Assembly: GCA_903843305.1 (NCBI GenBank)
Contig: CAIMPI010000030.1
Coordinates: 1 to 64,000 of the forward strand
DNA: 64,000 nt
Source: an uncultured Chlorobiaceae bacterium
GTDB lineage: Bacteria; Bacteroidota; Chlorobiia; Chlorobiales; Chlorobiaceae
Direction of reading: 5' to 3'
The position numbers were made by a program, and so were the translations under genes. Shown here in pieces: positions 40,170 through 48,267 of this stretch. The notes under the pieces are model-generated. The model was not told the origin of the DNA. It ran no database searches and worked only from the letters and a program-made list of their open reading frames with translations. Position 1 is the stretch's first letter. The number at the start of each line of letters is the position of its first letter.

Positions 40170-40907
40170 TTACCGAAGAAGCCTTCCTCCGTCAACATAT
40201 ATAACTTGGCCGGTAATGTAGTCACTCTCAAGAAGAAAGATGATTGTTCTGATAACATCAAGCGGGTCGCCAAGTCGCTTCAGCGGTATTTTTATAATCA
40301 TCTCTTGTTCGGTTTCCACATCCTTTTCAGGATTTAGCGTGATCGTCCCTGGAGCGATTGAGTTTACAAGAATAGTGGGTGCAAAAGTTTTTGCAAAGAC
40401 TCGGGTTAGGTGCTGAATTCCTGATTTTGATACCGTATAGGGAGCAAAGTTGCGCCAGACAAGGTCTGCAGAAATATCGGTTATGGATATGATGCGGGAG
40501 ACAAACGACTGTTTCTGCATGATTCTGACTGCTTCCTGCATGGTAAAAAATGTTCCTTTCAGATTGGTGTTGACCAAGCTGTCCCATTCTTGTTCAGTAA
40601 CGTCAGGAAGGGGAGTGCTGAAGAAATTCGATGCGCTGGTTACAAGAAGGTCAAGGCGGTCAAACTGTTGGAGGAATACCAAAAACGCGTTGCTGATATC
40701 ACTGGGTTTCGAGACATCACAACGGATCATTTGTGATTCAGGGCTTATCCAGCGGATTTTTTCAAGCATTTGTGCCGCGATTTCTTCCGACGAGTGCCAG
40801 GTAAAAAAAATGGTGTACCCCTGTCCCGCTATCGAAAGCGCAATCTCGCTGCCAAGAACACCTGAAGCGCCGGTCATGAAGCATACTTTTTTACCCGAAG
40901 AGGTCAT
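40170..40907 (-). CDS. Short-chain dehydrogenase/reductase
   Basis: 245 residues, classical SDR. The cofactor loop is MTGASGVLGSEIAL, followed by CDVSKPSDI, and the catalytic triad Ser in ISITDISAD and YxxxK in APYTVSKSGI. C-terminal ITGQVIYVDGGRLL is typical. FabG-, pteridine reductase- and dihydrofolate-type SDRs are all possible; substrate not determined. It is a single gene between the yqj-like trio and modC. Confidence 0.9.
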   Translation of the reverse strand: MTSSGKKVCFMTGASGVLGSEIALSIAGQGYTIFFTWHSSEEIAAQMLEKIRWISPESQMIRCDVSKPSDISNAFLVFLQQFDRLDLLVTSASNFFSTPLPDVTEQEWDSLVNTNLKGTFFTMQEAVRIMQKQSFVSRIISITDISADLVWRNFAPYTVSKSGIQHLTRVFAKTFAPTILVNSIAPGTITLNPEKDVETEQEMIIKIPLKRLGDPLDVIRTIIFLLESDYITGQVIYVDGGRLLR

Positions 40908-40984
40908 GGTTACAACGTTTAGTATTTTTGTTTGCTTTCCTGTTGAACATGAATACGTCGTAAAAAGTTGACTTGGATTAGTGA

Positions 40985-42040
40985 TTATGCAAGCCTTCTG
41001 AACGATGAGGCCTTAATGGCAGCGAAGAGTGTGGCTCCTGTATTGATATTCAGTTCATCGGCTGCCTGGCGGACAATTTCAGCAACAATTTTTTCACCGT
41101 TAGCCGAAAGCACTACACCGACTCTTTCGTCGGATTCGAACATTTCGGCAACTCTGCACTCCAGAAGGTTTCTTGCGCTGATTGCTTCAGGATGCTTTTT
41201 GAAAAGAATAATTTCTCGTGACGATAGTTCAAAGAGTGACTTTTCTGTTTGCTGTCCAGCAGAAATAAATAAAGTATTCCGGCCCCATGTGTAAATATAG
41301 AGGCCATTTTCATGGCGTGGCGAGGAAAGGTGCAGTAGGTTGAGATAACCTTTCTGGCTTTTTGCCATCCTGTCTCTTGCAAGTTGTTCGGGTGTTGTTT
41401 CGTCAATACATCGGCCATTTTCTATTTCGAGAATGTGGTCGGTCATTAATTGCATTTCTGTCATTGAATGGGATATAAACAAGTAGGGAATCCTGAATTC
41501 TTCGCTGACACTTCTCAGGTATGGAATGATCTGGAACCGGAGCGTATCATCAAGAGCCGACAGAGGCTCATCCATAAGAAGCAGACGCGGGTTTGCAAGA
41601 ACCGCCCTGCCAAGAGCGACTCGCTGTTTTTCTCCGCCGGAAAGATGTTCAACGCCGCGTAGCAGCAGTGGCTGCAGTTTAAGCAGATCAATCAGGGCGT
41701 CCGGTTTGATAAGTCGGTTTTCAGTATGGCACCGTTTAAAACCGTATAAAAGGTTTGCCTTGACGCTAAGGTGGGGGAAAAGCATTGGCTGTTGAAACAC
41801 AATGGCAATGCGCCGTTGTGCCGCAGAAATATTGATCTTTTGATGCGTGCTGAACAGGCACTGCTCATTAAGAATAATTTCACCTTTGTCGGGCTGCATA
41901 AGGCCTGAAATAAGATGCACCAGGGTTGATTTGCCGCTGCCAGAGTCTCCGAAAATTCCTGTTTTTTCACCTGAAATATCAGCCTTCACCTGAAGTGAAA
42001 AAGCACCCAATTTTTTTTCAACATCAATATGCAGCTTCAT
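40985..42040 (-). CDS. modC: Molybdate ABC transporter ATP-binding protein
   Basis: 351 residues. Walker A GDSGSGKSTLVHLISG near 32-46, signature LSGGEKQRVALGRAVL near 128, Walker B LLLMDEPLSALDD. The C-terminal third is a MOP/TOBE-like domain (ARNLLECRVAEMFESDER, then NTGATLFAAIKASS) that binds oxyanion, typical of ModC. It overlaps modB by 4 bp. It supplies ATP energy for molybdate import, needed for nitrogenase and molybdopterin enzymes. Confidence 0.95.
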   Translation of the reverse strand: MKLHIDVEKKLGAFSLQVKADISGEKTGIFGDSGSGKSTLVHLISGLMQPDKGEIILNEQCLFSTHQKINISAAQRRIAIVFQQPMLFPHLSVKANLLYGFKRCHTENRLIKPDALIDLLKLQPLLLRGVEHLSGGEKQRVALGRAVLANPRLLLMDEPLSALDDTLRFQIIPYLRSVSEEFRIPYLFISHSMTEMQLMTDHILEIENGRCIDETTPEQLARDRMAKSQKGYLNLLHLSSPRHENGLYIYTWGRNTLFISAGQQTEKSLFELSSREIILFKKHPEAISARNLLECRVAEMFESDERVGVVLSANGEKIVAEIVRQAADELNINTGATLFAAIKASSFRRLA

Positions 42041-42723
42041 AATGCTCTTTTCCGGTCAAGCTGACGGTTGAGCAATTCGTGCAGAAAGAGCACGGTCACT
42101 GAAATCACTACCGAGACCATACAGAGTGACAGTGCCATGGTGGTGCTTGATGGTGAGCTGGCATAATCATAGATAGCCAGAGGGATCGTTTGCGTTATTC
42201 CCGGAATATTGCCTGCAACTATGATGGTTGCTCCGAATTCTCCAAGGCTACGGGCAAACATCAGTGATGAGCCTGCCAGAATGCCCCGGAGAGAAAGAGG
42301 AAGAATGATCGTCAGGAGGGTATCATACCAGTGAGCGCCAAGACTCCGTGAAGCATCAAGAAGTTGTCGGTCGATTGACTCCATACCAAGGCGGATGGAG
42401 CGTACCAGCAGCGGAAAGCCAACAGTTGCCGAGGCAATAACGGCGGCTTTCCAAGTAAAAATGAGTGCTATTCCATATTCTATAAGTAGTTTGCCAATCC
42501 AGCCGTTTTTACCAAGCAGTAACAGAAGAAAAAAACCGATGACCACCGGAGGAAGTGTCAGCGGAAGATTGACAAGGACTTCAAGAAAGACTTTTCCCTT
42601 GAATGGTTTAAAGACAATAAGCCAAGCTACAGTAAAACCGAATGGTAAAGAGAGGACTGTCGCCGTAAGTGCAACTTTTATCGACAGCCAAATGGCGGTT
42701 ATATCTTCCGGTGCCAGTAGCAT
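42037..42723 (-). CDS. modB: Molybdate ABC transporter permease
   Basis: 228 residues with about five transmembrane helices. The EAA loop LLDASRSLGAHWYDTLLTII and the following LSLRGILAGSSLMFARSLGE match ModB, with AGNIPGITQTIPLAIY near the end. It lies 2 bp after modA and overlaps modC. Confidence 0.95.
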   Translation of the reverse strand: MLLAPEDITAIWLSIKVALTATVLSLPFGFTVAWLIVFKPFKGKVFLEVLVNLPLTLPPVVIGFFLLLLLGKNGWIGKLLIEYGIALIFTWKAAVIASATVGFPLLVRSIRLGMESIDRQLLDASRSLGAHWYDTLLTIILPLSLRGILAGSSLMFARSLGEFGATIIVAGNIPGITQTIPLAIYDYASSPSSTTMALSLCMVSVVISVTVLFLHELLNRQLDRKRAL

Positions 42724-42725
42724 TA

Positions 42726-43475
42726 TTATTTCAGGATAAATCCAAATTTTTGTAGAACGGATTTGGCTTCTGTCCCCTGAAGATATGCTTCGAATGCCTT
42801 TGCATCGTTGTTATCAACTGCTTTTACGGTTAGCGCCATTGGGTAGACGACTCTCGGGTAAAGCTTTTGTGGTACGACAAAAAGTAGTTTTGCTTTTTGT
42901 GCCTGCAGCGCATCGGTACGATAAATAAAGGCGCCATCAACTTCGCCGATTTCCGCATACATGAGGCACTCTTTGACATCCTTGGCCATGACCAGCTTGT
43001 TGGCAAGTTTTGTTTCAATACCTGCTTTTTTTATGGCGGTCATGGCATACTCACCTGCCGGTACACTTTTCGGGCTTCCGATTGCAATTTTCTCGAGTGC
43101 AGGCAGATCATTCATTGACGACACATTTTTCTGTGTGGTTCCAGCAAAAACAAGCGAGTTAAAGGCAAAAGTCTTTTCGCTGGCAGCAACAACAAGCTTT
43201 TTCTCTTTAAGGTATTCCATCCACTCAGTGTTTGCCGAAATAAACAAGTCAGCCGGAGCGCCGTTTTCAATTTGAGCGGCAAGTGTTCCAGAAGAGCCAA
43301 AGTTTTTAACAAACACAATGGAGGGATGTTGTGCTGAGTAGGTAGCAGTTAGCTCATTGATCACCTCTTTCAGACTTGCTGCAACCGAAAGATTCAGCTC
43401 TCCGGCCATTGCTGGCGCTGCCATGGTAAGGAATGCAAAACAGAGGACAACGATGCGCTTCATTGATGGTTTCAT
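42726..43475 (-). CDS. modA: Molybdate-binding periplasmic protein
   Basis: About 249 residues. A signal peptide (MKPSMKRIVVLCFAFLTMAA, cleavage near AMAG) precedes a type II binding protein with LSVAASLKEVINELTA and the ligand loops NFGSSGTLAAQIENGAP and ISANTEWM. A TTG six bases upstream is an alternative start, and the ATG at 43463 is also possible. It begins the modABC operon. A decayed gene lies just upstream. Confidence 0.94.
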   Translation of the reverse strand: MKPSMKRIVVLCFAFLTMAAPAMAGELNLSVAASLKEVINELTATYSAQHPSIVFVKNFGSSGTLAAQIENGAPADLFISANTEWMEYLKEKKLVVAASEKTFAFNSLVFAGTTQKNVSSMNDLPALEKIAIGSPKSVPAGEYAMTAIKKAGIETKLANKLVMAKDVKECLMYAEIGEVDGAFIYRTDALQAQKAKLLFVVPQKLYPRVVYPMALTVKAVDNNDAKAFEAYLQGTEAKSVLQKFGFILK

Positions 43476-43523
43476 AATCAAAAGATATATTATGGTTGTA
43501 AGGGGTAGCTTGAAACACTAATA

Positions 43524-44000
43524 TTAGACGGTTTGCTGAAAATAGAGTGATTTACAAGCTTTTTCGTTATATACTCTCAAGTATAACGATTTTTCCTCAA
43601 ACTGCCATGAATACCCGAATTGCTTCCCGAATGCAGTAATAAAGTGATTGACATGCGAGTATCCAAGTTTTTTTAAAATGTTTTTCATTGGTATATCGGT
43701 TTGTTTAGCCAGTCGTTCGTCATTTAAGAACTTTCTGAACTCAATTGAGCGTCATATAAACTTTCTTTGAATCCTGCGATACCAAGTATCTACTTTCCAT
43801 AATACCATTGGGATTACAGCGGTGAACGCTATATAAGGATTGAGCTTTTCTTGAGTAATTGTTGCGCTTGTAGCCGCTGCCCAAGTTAGTATGGCTCAGT
43901 TCTTTATGCTTTCACCCATTTTATCCATTTGTCTAATGGATGCGTTTACGGTTTCTATTTCGACTTTAAGGATGTCGAGTTGATAATCAAATTGATTCAA
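43524..44000 (-). pseudogene. Broken gene: two-helix membrane protein head joined to AraC-like HTH tail
   Basis: One reading frame of 159 codons runs from TTG 44000 (ribosome site GGAGG at 44006-44010) to TAA 43524-43526, interrupted by TGA at 43896-43898 and 43752-43754. Segment 1 (34 aa) begins MNQFDYQLDILKVEIETV. Segment 2 contains AILTWAAATSAT and PMVLWKVDTWYRRIQRKF, like small two-helix membrane proteins in which a Trp stands where the first TGA lies. Segment 3 holds TDIPMKNILKKLGYSHVNHF then ITAFGKQFGYS, a good match to the C-terminal AraC-type helix-turn-helix. The mixture suggests a decayed or chimeric gene. It fills the modA-moaA gap. Confidence 0.55.
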
Positions 44001-44014
44001 GATAGCCTCCTATG

Positions 44015-44056
44015 AAAAAGGCGCTTGCTCATCACGAAAGAGCGGTGCCTTTTTTT
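44015..44056. terminator. Terminator-like hairpin ahead of moaA
   Basis: AAAAAGGCGCTTGCTC can pair with GAGCGGTGCCTTTTTTT with one bulge and G-U pairs. A- and T-runs at the ends make it usable on both strands. A TATAAT-like hexamer at 44059-44064 follows, which could be the moaA promoter -10 box. Confidence 0.5.
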
Positions 44057-44091
44057 GTTATAATACATTTTATAAAAATTTTCTTTTCAGT

Positions 44092-45084
44092 ATGAGCAAT
44101 TCCTTCAAAAGCTCGCTGGTTGATACATTTCACCGGCCCATAGATTATGTCCGGATTGCTGTTACTTCACAGTGCAACCTTCGATGTGCCTACTGTATGA
44201 GTGAAGAGCATGAAGAGAGAGCAGATAAAGTACCAATTCTGAGCACACAGGAAATGATTACCCTTATTGAGGTGCTTGCCAGTGTTGGCGTAAGCAAAAT
44301 CCGGTTTACCGGTGGAGAACCTCTTTTGCGCATGGACATTGTTGAACTGGTCTGTCGTGCAAAACAAGCTGGAATCAACATGGTAACCCTCACAACCAAC
44401 GGTCTTTTGCTTGACCGTTTTCTTCCCGGTCTTATTCATGCAGGCCTTGATGCCATCAATTTCAGTATTGATTCTCTAGACAGTGAGCGATATTATTCTA
44501 TTACTCGCAGAGACTACTATAGCCGGGTACGTGACAACCTTGACAAACTCCTCAATGCTGATATTATTCCCGTCAAACTCAACGTGGTACTGATGCGGGA
44601 TATCAACAGCGATGAAATTCGTGAATTTGTTGACTTGACTCGACTTTATCCTGTGACGGTACGATTTATGGAATTGCAGCCCTTCGACGACAATCAGATC
44701 TGGCGCACCGGCAAATTTCTCGGAGCAGACAGGATTCAGGATCTCTTGAAACATTCATATCCCGAACTTCAGACAATCACAGGTCATGCAACCCAGTATT
44801 ACAGCTATATCATGCCAGACCATAAAGGAACGATTGCTATTATTCCTGCATTTACAAGAAACTTCTGCAGCCAGTGCAATAAAATTCGTATTACCTCGGA
44901 CGGAAAGATCATTAGTTGCCTTTATAAAAAAGAAGGCTTGACGTTGTTGCCACTGCTTCAAGGTAATGCAAGTCATGAAATGATTGCCGATCTGCTCAGG
45001 AAAGCAGTATCACAGAAACCCGAAGATGGAAAGCATGGTTCCAGAGATTCAGTCAGAACCAGTATGTCGGAAATTGGAGGGTAG
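44092..45084 (+). CDS. moaA: GTP 3',8-cyclase of molybdenum cofactor synthesis
   Basis: 330 residues, radical SAM enzyme making the first pterin intermediate of molybdopterin from GTP. The N-terminal cluster is TSQCNLRCAYCM (CxxxCxxC). FTGGEPLLR binds SAM. The C-terminal second cluster is in FCSQCNKIRITSDG with ISCLY. It ends in GG (SEIGG), the catalytic GG tail of MoaA. It is close to modABC, which would supply the molybdate, but is on the opposite strand and apart from other moa genes. Confidence 0.95.
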   Translation: MSNSFKSSLVDTFHRPIDYVRIAVTSQCNLRCAYCMSEEHEERADKVPILSTQEMITLIEVLASVGVSKIRFTGGEPLLRMDIVELVCRAKQAGINMVTLTTNGLLLDRFLPGLIHAGLDAINFSIDSLDSERYYSITRRDYYSRVRDNLDKLLNADIIPVKLNVVLMRDINSDEIREFVDLTRLYPVTVRFMELQPFDDNQIWRTGKFLGADRIQDLLKHSYPELQTITGHATQYYSYIMPDHKGTIAIIPAFTRNFCSQCNKIRITSDGKIISCLYKKEGLTLLPLLQGNASHEMIADLLRKAVSQKPEDGKHGSRDSVRTSMSEIGG

Positions 45085-45561
45085 AGAATCGCCTTTGACG
45101 AATTCTTAAGTTTTTTTGCGTATTCGATTACTATAGAAGATTTTGCACAGAACGATATGCTTTCAACGGTCAGTTAACAGGTGTTGATTCGTGAGTTGCT
45201 TTGATCACTGCGGAGTATCGCGTTCATAGAATGAAGCCACTGAGTGAAGACTACCACGTAACCCTTTGCATGCAAGTCAGGTGCGTTTACAGGAAAATGT
45301 TCGCCGCACGGTAGCGTTAGTAATGCAGTTGAAAACAGCAAAGTTTTTGGGTTTGGCAGTTTCTTACTTTCTTATTTCCCAAAGATTCCACTATATTAAT
45401 AACACGTTATTTTCATCCCGATGATTAACTCAATCACCTTATATGACAGTTACTTGACGACATGTGTCCGACTTCAATCTGAATGATACAGTACAACGTT
45501 AGTTTGTCAATCTCCAATAAACAAGCGGTTAAGGGCGAATAATAATTACTCTGTTGATAAG
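45085..45561. other. 477-bp gap without a recognisable gene
   Basis: AT-rich DNA between moaA and the NACHT-FGE gene. Only tiny frames under about 35 codons occur, with none of known type. No tRNA, no reverse transcriptase remnant and no copy of the variable region were seen. The last 40 bp before the next ATG are A-rich with no clear ribosome site. Confidence 0.4.
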
Positions 45562-47721
45562 ATGGAAAAAATTATAGAAGTTCTTATTAAAGTAATTGTT
45601 GATAATTTCGGTATAACAATAAGTGGTATCTCTACGTTATTAGCAGCTTCTGGAGTATATCTTTTTAATGTTTTATATAGGTGGCATCAGAATTCTTGTG
45701 TTGCAAAAGATTTAGTGGAATACCAGTTTAATTATCAGAATGTGAAGTCAAAAAGAGATTTTTTTATTGATACTCAAGCACAAAACATTACGCCTTCTGT
45801 TGAAGATGAAGCGGAAACTGGTGCTGCCTTTATTGTCAAGAAAAAATTGATTCCTTTCTTTATAAATACGGCATTCAAGAAAAAAGAAAAAAATAAATTT
45901 TATCTTGTGCTTGCTGATTCTGGTATGGGAAAGACTACTTTTATGATAAATCTTTATCTACGGTATAGTTCTTTTTTTAGATTTGGTAAAAAATATAAAA
46001 TAAAGCTATTGCCTTTTGGTTACAAAGGTATCATCGAAAAAATTGAAGAGATCAAAAAAAATGAGGATGTTACTCAAACAATTCTTTTATTAGATGCTTT
46101 TGATGAGTACAAAAAATTATTGCCAATAGAAGAGCTTGATGAATTATCGGATGAAGATCGATTCAGGAAAGTACTGGATGAGGTAATTGAAACAGTGCAG
46201 GATTTTCGTGAAGTCGTCATTACCAGTCGTACACAATATTTTCCTGGCCAAGAGGATAAACCTTATAAATTGCAAATTTCACGTTATGACGATGAAGGAT
46301 TTCATACTCTTGTAAAACTTTACCTTTCGCCTTTTGATGACAAGGAAATTCGATGCTATCTGAATAAAAAATTCGGTGTTTTGCGGTTCTGGAATCGCGG
46401 AAAAAAACAAAAAGCGCGACGAATTGTTAGCAACTCTCCAAAACTTATGGTTCGTCCCATGTTACTCAGTTATATTGATTATCTGGTTGACGGTAATCAA
46501 CACTATTCAACTACTTATGAGATTTACGAAGCGCTCATAAAAAAATGGATTGAACGTGAAGGCGATAAGCGTGAACATCTATATCTTAACCGTGAAAAAC
46601 TTAAAAAGAATCTTCATAAATATTCGCAACTGGTGGCAGTGAAAATTTATGAAAAACGAAAGGAGGCCAATTCTTTGCAATTGTCCAAAGCTGATGCTAC
46701 TGATGTCAACGTGGAACTCGAGGATTATCAGATGACCGGTCAGTCACTTCTTACCCGTGATGCAGAAAATAATTGGAAGTTTGCCCATAAATCAATCCTT
46801 GAATTTTTTCTGGCAAAAGAAGCTTCCGAGAAGATTGATTTTGCTATGACATTTGATTTTTCAGGTATGGACATGGTATTACAGTTTTGTATCGAAAACA
46901 AGACGGTTCTTTATCCTGATTTTGTTTGTGTTAACGGTGGATTGTTTTTAATGGGAAGTCCGGATAAGGAACCGGAAAGAGAACAAATTGAAACACAACA
47001 TCCCGTAAAAATTTCTAATTTTTATTTGTGTAAATATGTAGTTACCGTCGCTCAGTTTAAAGAATTTATTGAAGCATCAGCTTATCAGACTGATGCAGAA
47101 AAAGCGAATAGCAGCATTATTTTAGATGGTAACGAATGGAAAGAGAAGGCGGGCATAAACTGGCGGCATGGGGCATTGGGTAATGAGTGGAAAGCATTCG
47201 AGTACAATCATCCCGTGCTGCATGTCAGTTGGAATGATGCTGTTACTTATTGCAAATGGATATCGAAAAAGAGCGGCAAATTATTCCGTTTGCCAACGGA
47301 AGCAGAATGGGAATATGCCTGTCGGGCAGGAGCAGCCACACCGTTTACTACCGGTGATAATCTGACAACTGAACAGGCAAATTATGACGGAAACTATTCG
47401 TATAACAAGAACAATAAGGGAATATACCGAAAAAACACTGTTGCTGTTGACAGCTTTCAACCGAATGCTTTTGGATTGTATAATATGCACGGCAATGTGT
47501 GGGAGTGGTGCAGTGATTGGTATGGTGATAACTACTATATGGAATGCAATGCAAAAGGCACAGTTGAAAATCCTCGTGGACCGGAAACTGGTTCACACCG
47601 AGTGCTTCGTGGTGGGTGCTGGCGTGGGGATGCGGGAGCCTGTCGTTCAGCTAACCGCAACTGCTATCCTCCTGGTGGTCGCCGCAGCGGCGTAGGCTTT
47701 CGCCTGGTTTTTGTCCCTTAG
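45562..47721 (+). CDS. Membrane NACHT-like ATPase fused to FGE-sulfatase fold; probable DGR target
   Basis: 719 residues. An N-terminal hydrophobic segment (about 12-38) suggests membrane anchoring. A STAND/NACHT-type ATPase follows: Walker A LADSGMGKTTFM (118-128), Walker B ILLLDAFDEYKK (174-184) with the DAFDE form, and a helical part to about 445. From about 452 to the end is a formylglycine-generating-enzyme fold (VCVNGGLFLMGSP, FRLPTEAEWEYACRAG, NMHGNVWEWCSDWY, RVLRGG). The last codons look diversified (see variable region). Such fusions are suspected sensors in conflict or immunity systems. The gene is AT-rich except for its 3' end. No partner gene is visible. Confidence 0.85.
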   Translation: MEKIIEVLIKVIVDNFGITISGISTLLAASGVYLFNVLYRWHQNSCVAKDLVEYQFNYQNVKSKRDFFIDTQAQNITPSVEDEAETGAAFIVKKKLIPFFINTAFKKKEKNKFYLVLADSGMGKTTFMINLYLRYSSFFRFGKKYKIKLLPFGYKGIIEKIEEIKKNEDVTQTILLLDAFDEYKKLLPIEELDELSDEDRFRKVLDEVIETVQDFREVVITSRTQYFPGQEDKPYKLQISRYDDEGFHTLVKLYLSPFDDKEIRCYLNKKFGVLRFWNRGKKQKARRIVSNSPKLMVRPMLLSYIDYLVDGNQHYSTTYEIYEALIKKWIEREGDKREHLYLNREKLKKNLHKYSQLVAVKIYEKRKEANSLQLSKADATDVNVELEDYQMTGQSLLTRDAENNWKFAHKSILEFFLAKEASEKIDFAMTFDFSGMDMVLQFCIENKTVLYPDFVCVNGGLFLMGSPDKEPEREQIETQHPVKISNFYLCKYVVTVAQFKEFIEASAYQTDAEKANSSIILDGNEWKEKAGINWRHGALGNEWKAFEYNHPVLHVSWNDAVTYCKWISKKSGKLFRLPTEAEWEYACRAGAATPFTTGDNLTTEQANYDGNYSYNKNNKGIYRKNTVAVDSFQPNAFGLYNMHGNVWEWCSDWYGDNYYMECNAKGTVENPRGPETGSHRVLRGGCWRGDAGACRSANRNCYPPGGRRSGVGFRLVFVP
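47608..47703 (+). other. Putative DGR variable region (VR) at the 3' end of the NACHT-FGE gene
   Basis: The codons 47608-47694 (87 nt) are about 67% GC with 10 adenines, against an AT-rich remainder of the gene. They encode RGGCWRGDAGACRSANRNCY and then PPGGRRSGVGFR. Positions usually Asn (AAC/AAT) in DGR templates are here CGT, GAT, GCC, TGC, TAT, GGT, CGC, AGC and GGC, all ending in C or T as expected if only the adenines were replaced. The invariant frame RGG.W...R.SANRN...GFRLV is the usual FGE/C-lectin VR frame. Template and reverse transcriptase are not in the window. Confidence 0.6.
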
Positions 47722-47969
47722 TTGCCTCCGTTGTGCTGACTTCTTGAGTTCGAAGAGATTAGCCATAAATAATTATCTCCGTTAATCTATGCCGAACCGA
47801 TAATCCGCAAGGGTTGAATCTTGACATTTGGTTACAGTGCCACAAGCATCCTCGGCTGCGATACCGCTTGTTTTCTTGCAGGCAGTACCGCAGTAGCTGA
47901 TCTGTTTGTATTATTCTTTCCGGAATCATATATTAACAATTGTTATTATGTTCATTATCCATTACTGTG

Positions 47970-48108
47970 TCATCAAGAAAGGCTGAGGGATTAGACCCTA
48001 TGAAGCCTTGACAACCGATTCCGGTCAGAACGGAACACGGTGCCACATTCTACTTTTGCAATCTATGCATCTGATTTTTTAATTCCAGATGAAGCAGAAG
48101 AACGATGA
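47970..48108 (+). promoter_or_regulatory. SAM-I (S-box) riboswitch aptamer
   Basis: Conserved S-box blocks are in order: TCATCAAGAAAGGCTGAGGG at 47970-47989, ACCCTATGAAGCC and GACAACC by 48016, and CGGTGCCACATTC near 48038-48050. TCATC (47970-47974) pairs with GATGA (48104-48108) to close helix P1. It lies ahead of the metB-like gene with a terminator between. SAM binding should end transcription. The stretch 47722-47969 before it has no gene I can identify. Confidence 0.88.
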
Positions 48109-48191
48109 GTGAAAAAGAGCTTTTTACTGCTTCTCTTTTCAAAACAGGCGGGTTGTCCTCAGCACCGGCCATACAAAAGAGACTGAATTTT

Positions 48192-48230
48192 AAAAACCTC
48201 TCCCATGCTCATCAGGGAAGAGGTTTTTTT
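48192..48230 (+). terminator. Riboswitch expression-platform terminator
   Basis: AAAAACCTCTCCC (48192-48204) pairs with GGGA-AGAGGTTTTTTT (48215-48230), with one A bulge. It is 37 bp ahead of the metB-like ATG, the right place for SAM-controlled termination. Confidence 0.85.
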
Positions 48231-48267
48231 GTTGTATTATCTTTTTCAATTTTTTAATGAAGTATTT

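Noticed and set aside
45220-45400. Small frames that might be transposase fragments in the gap before the NACHT-FGE gene
   Set aside because: Each is under 35 codons, has no ribosome site and resembles no family I know.
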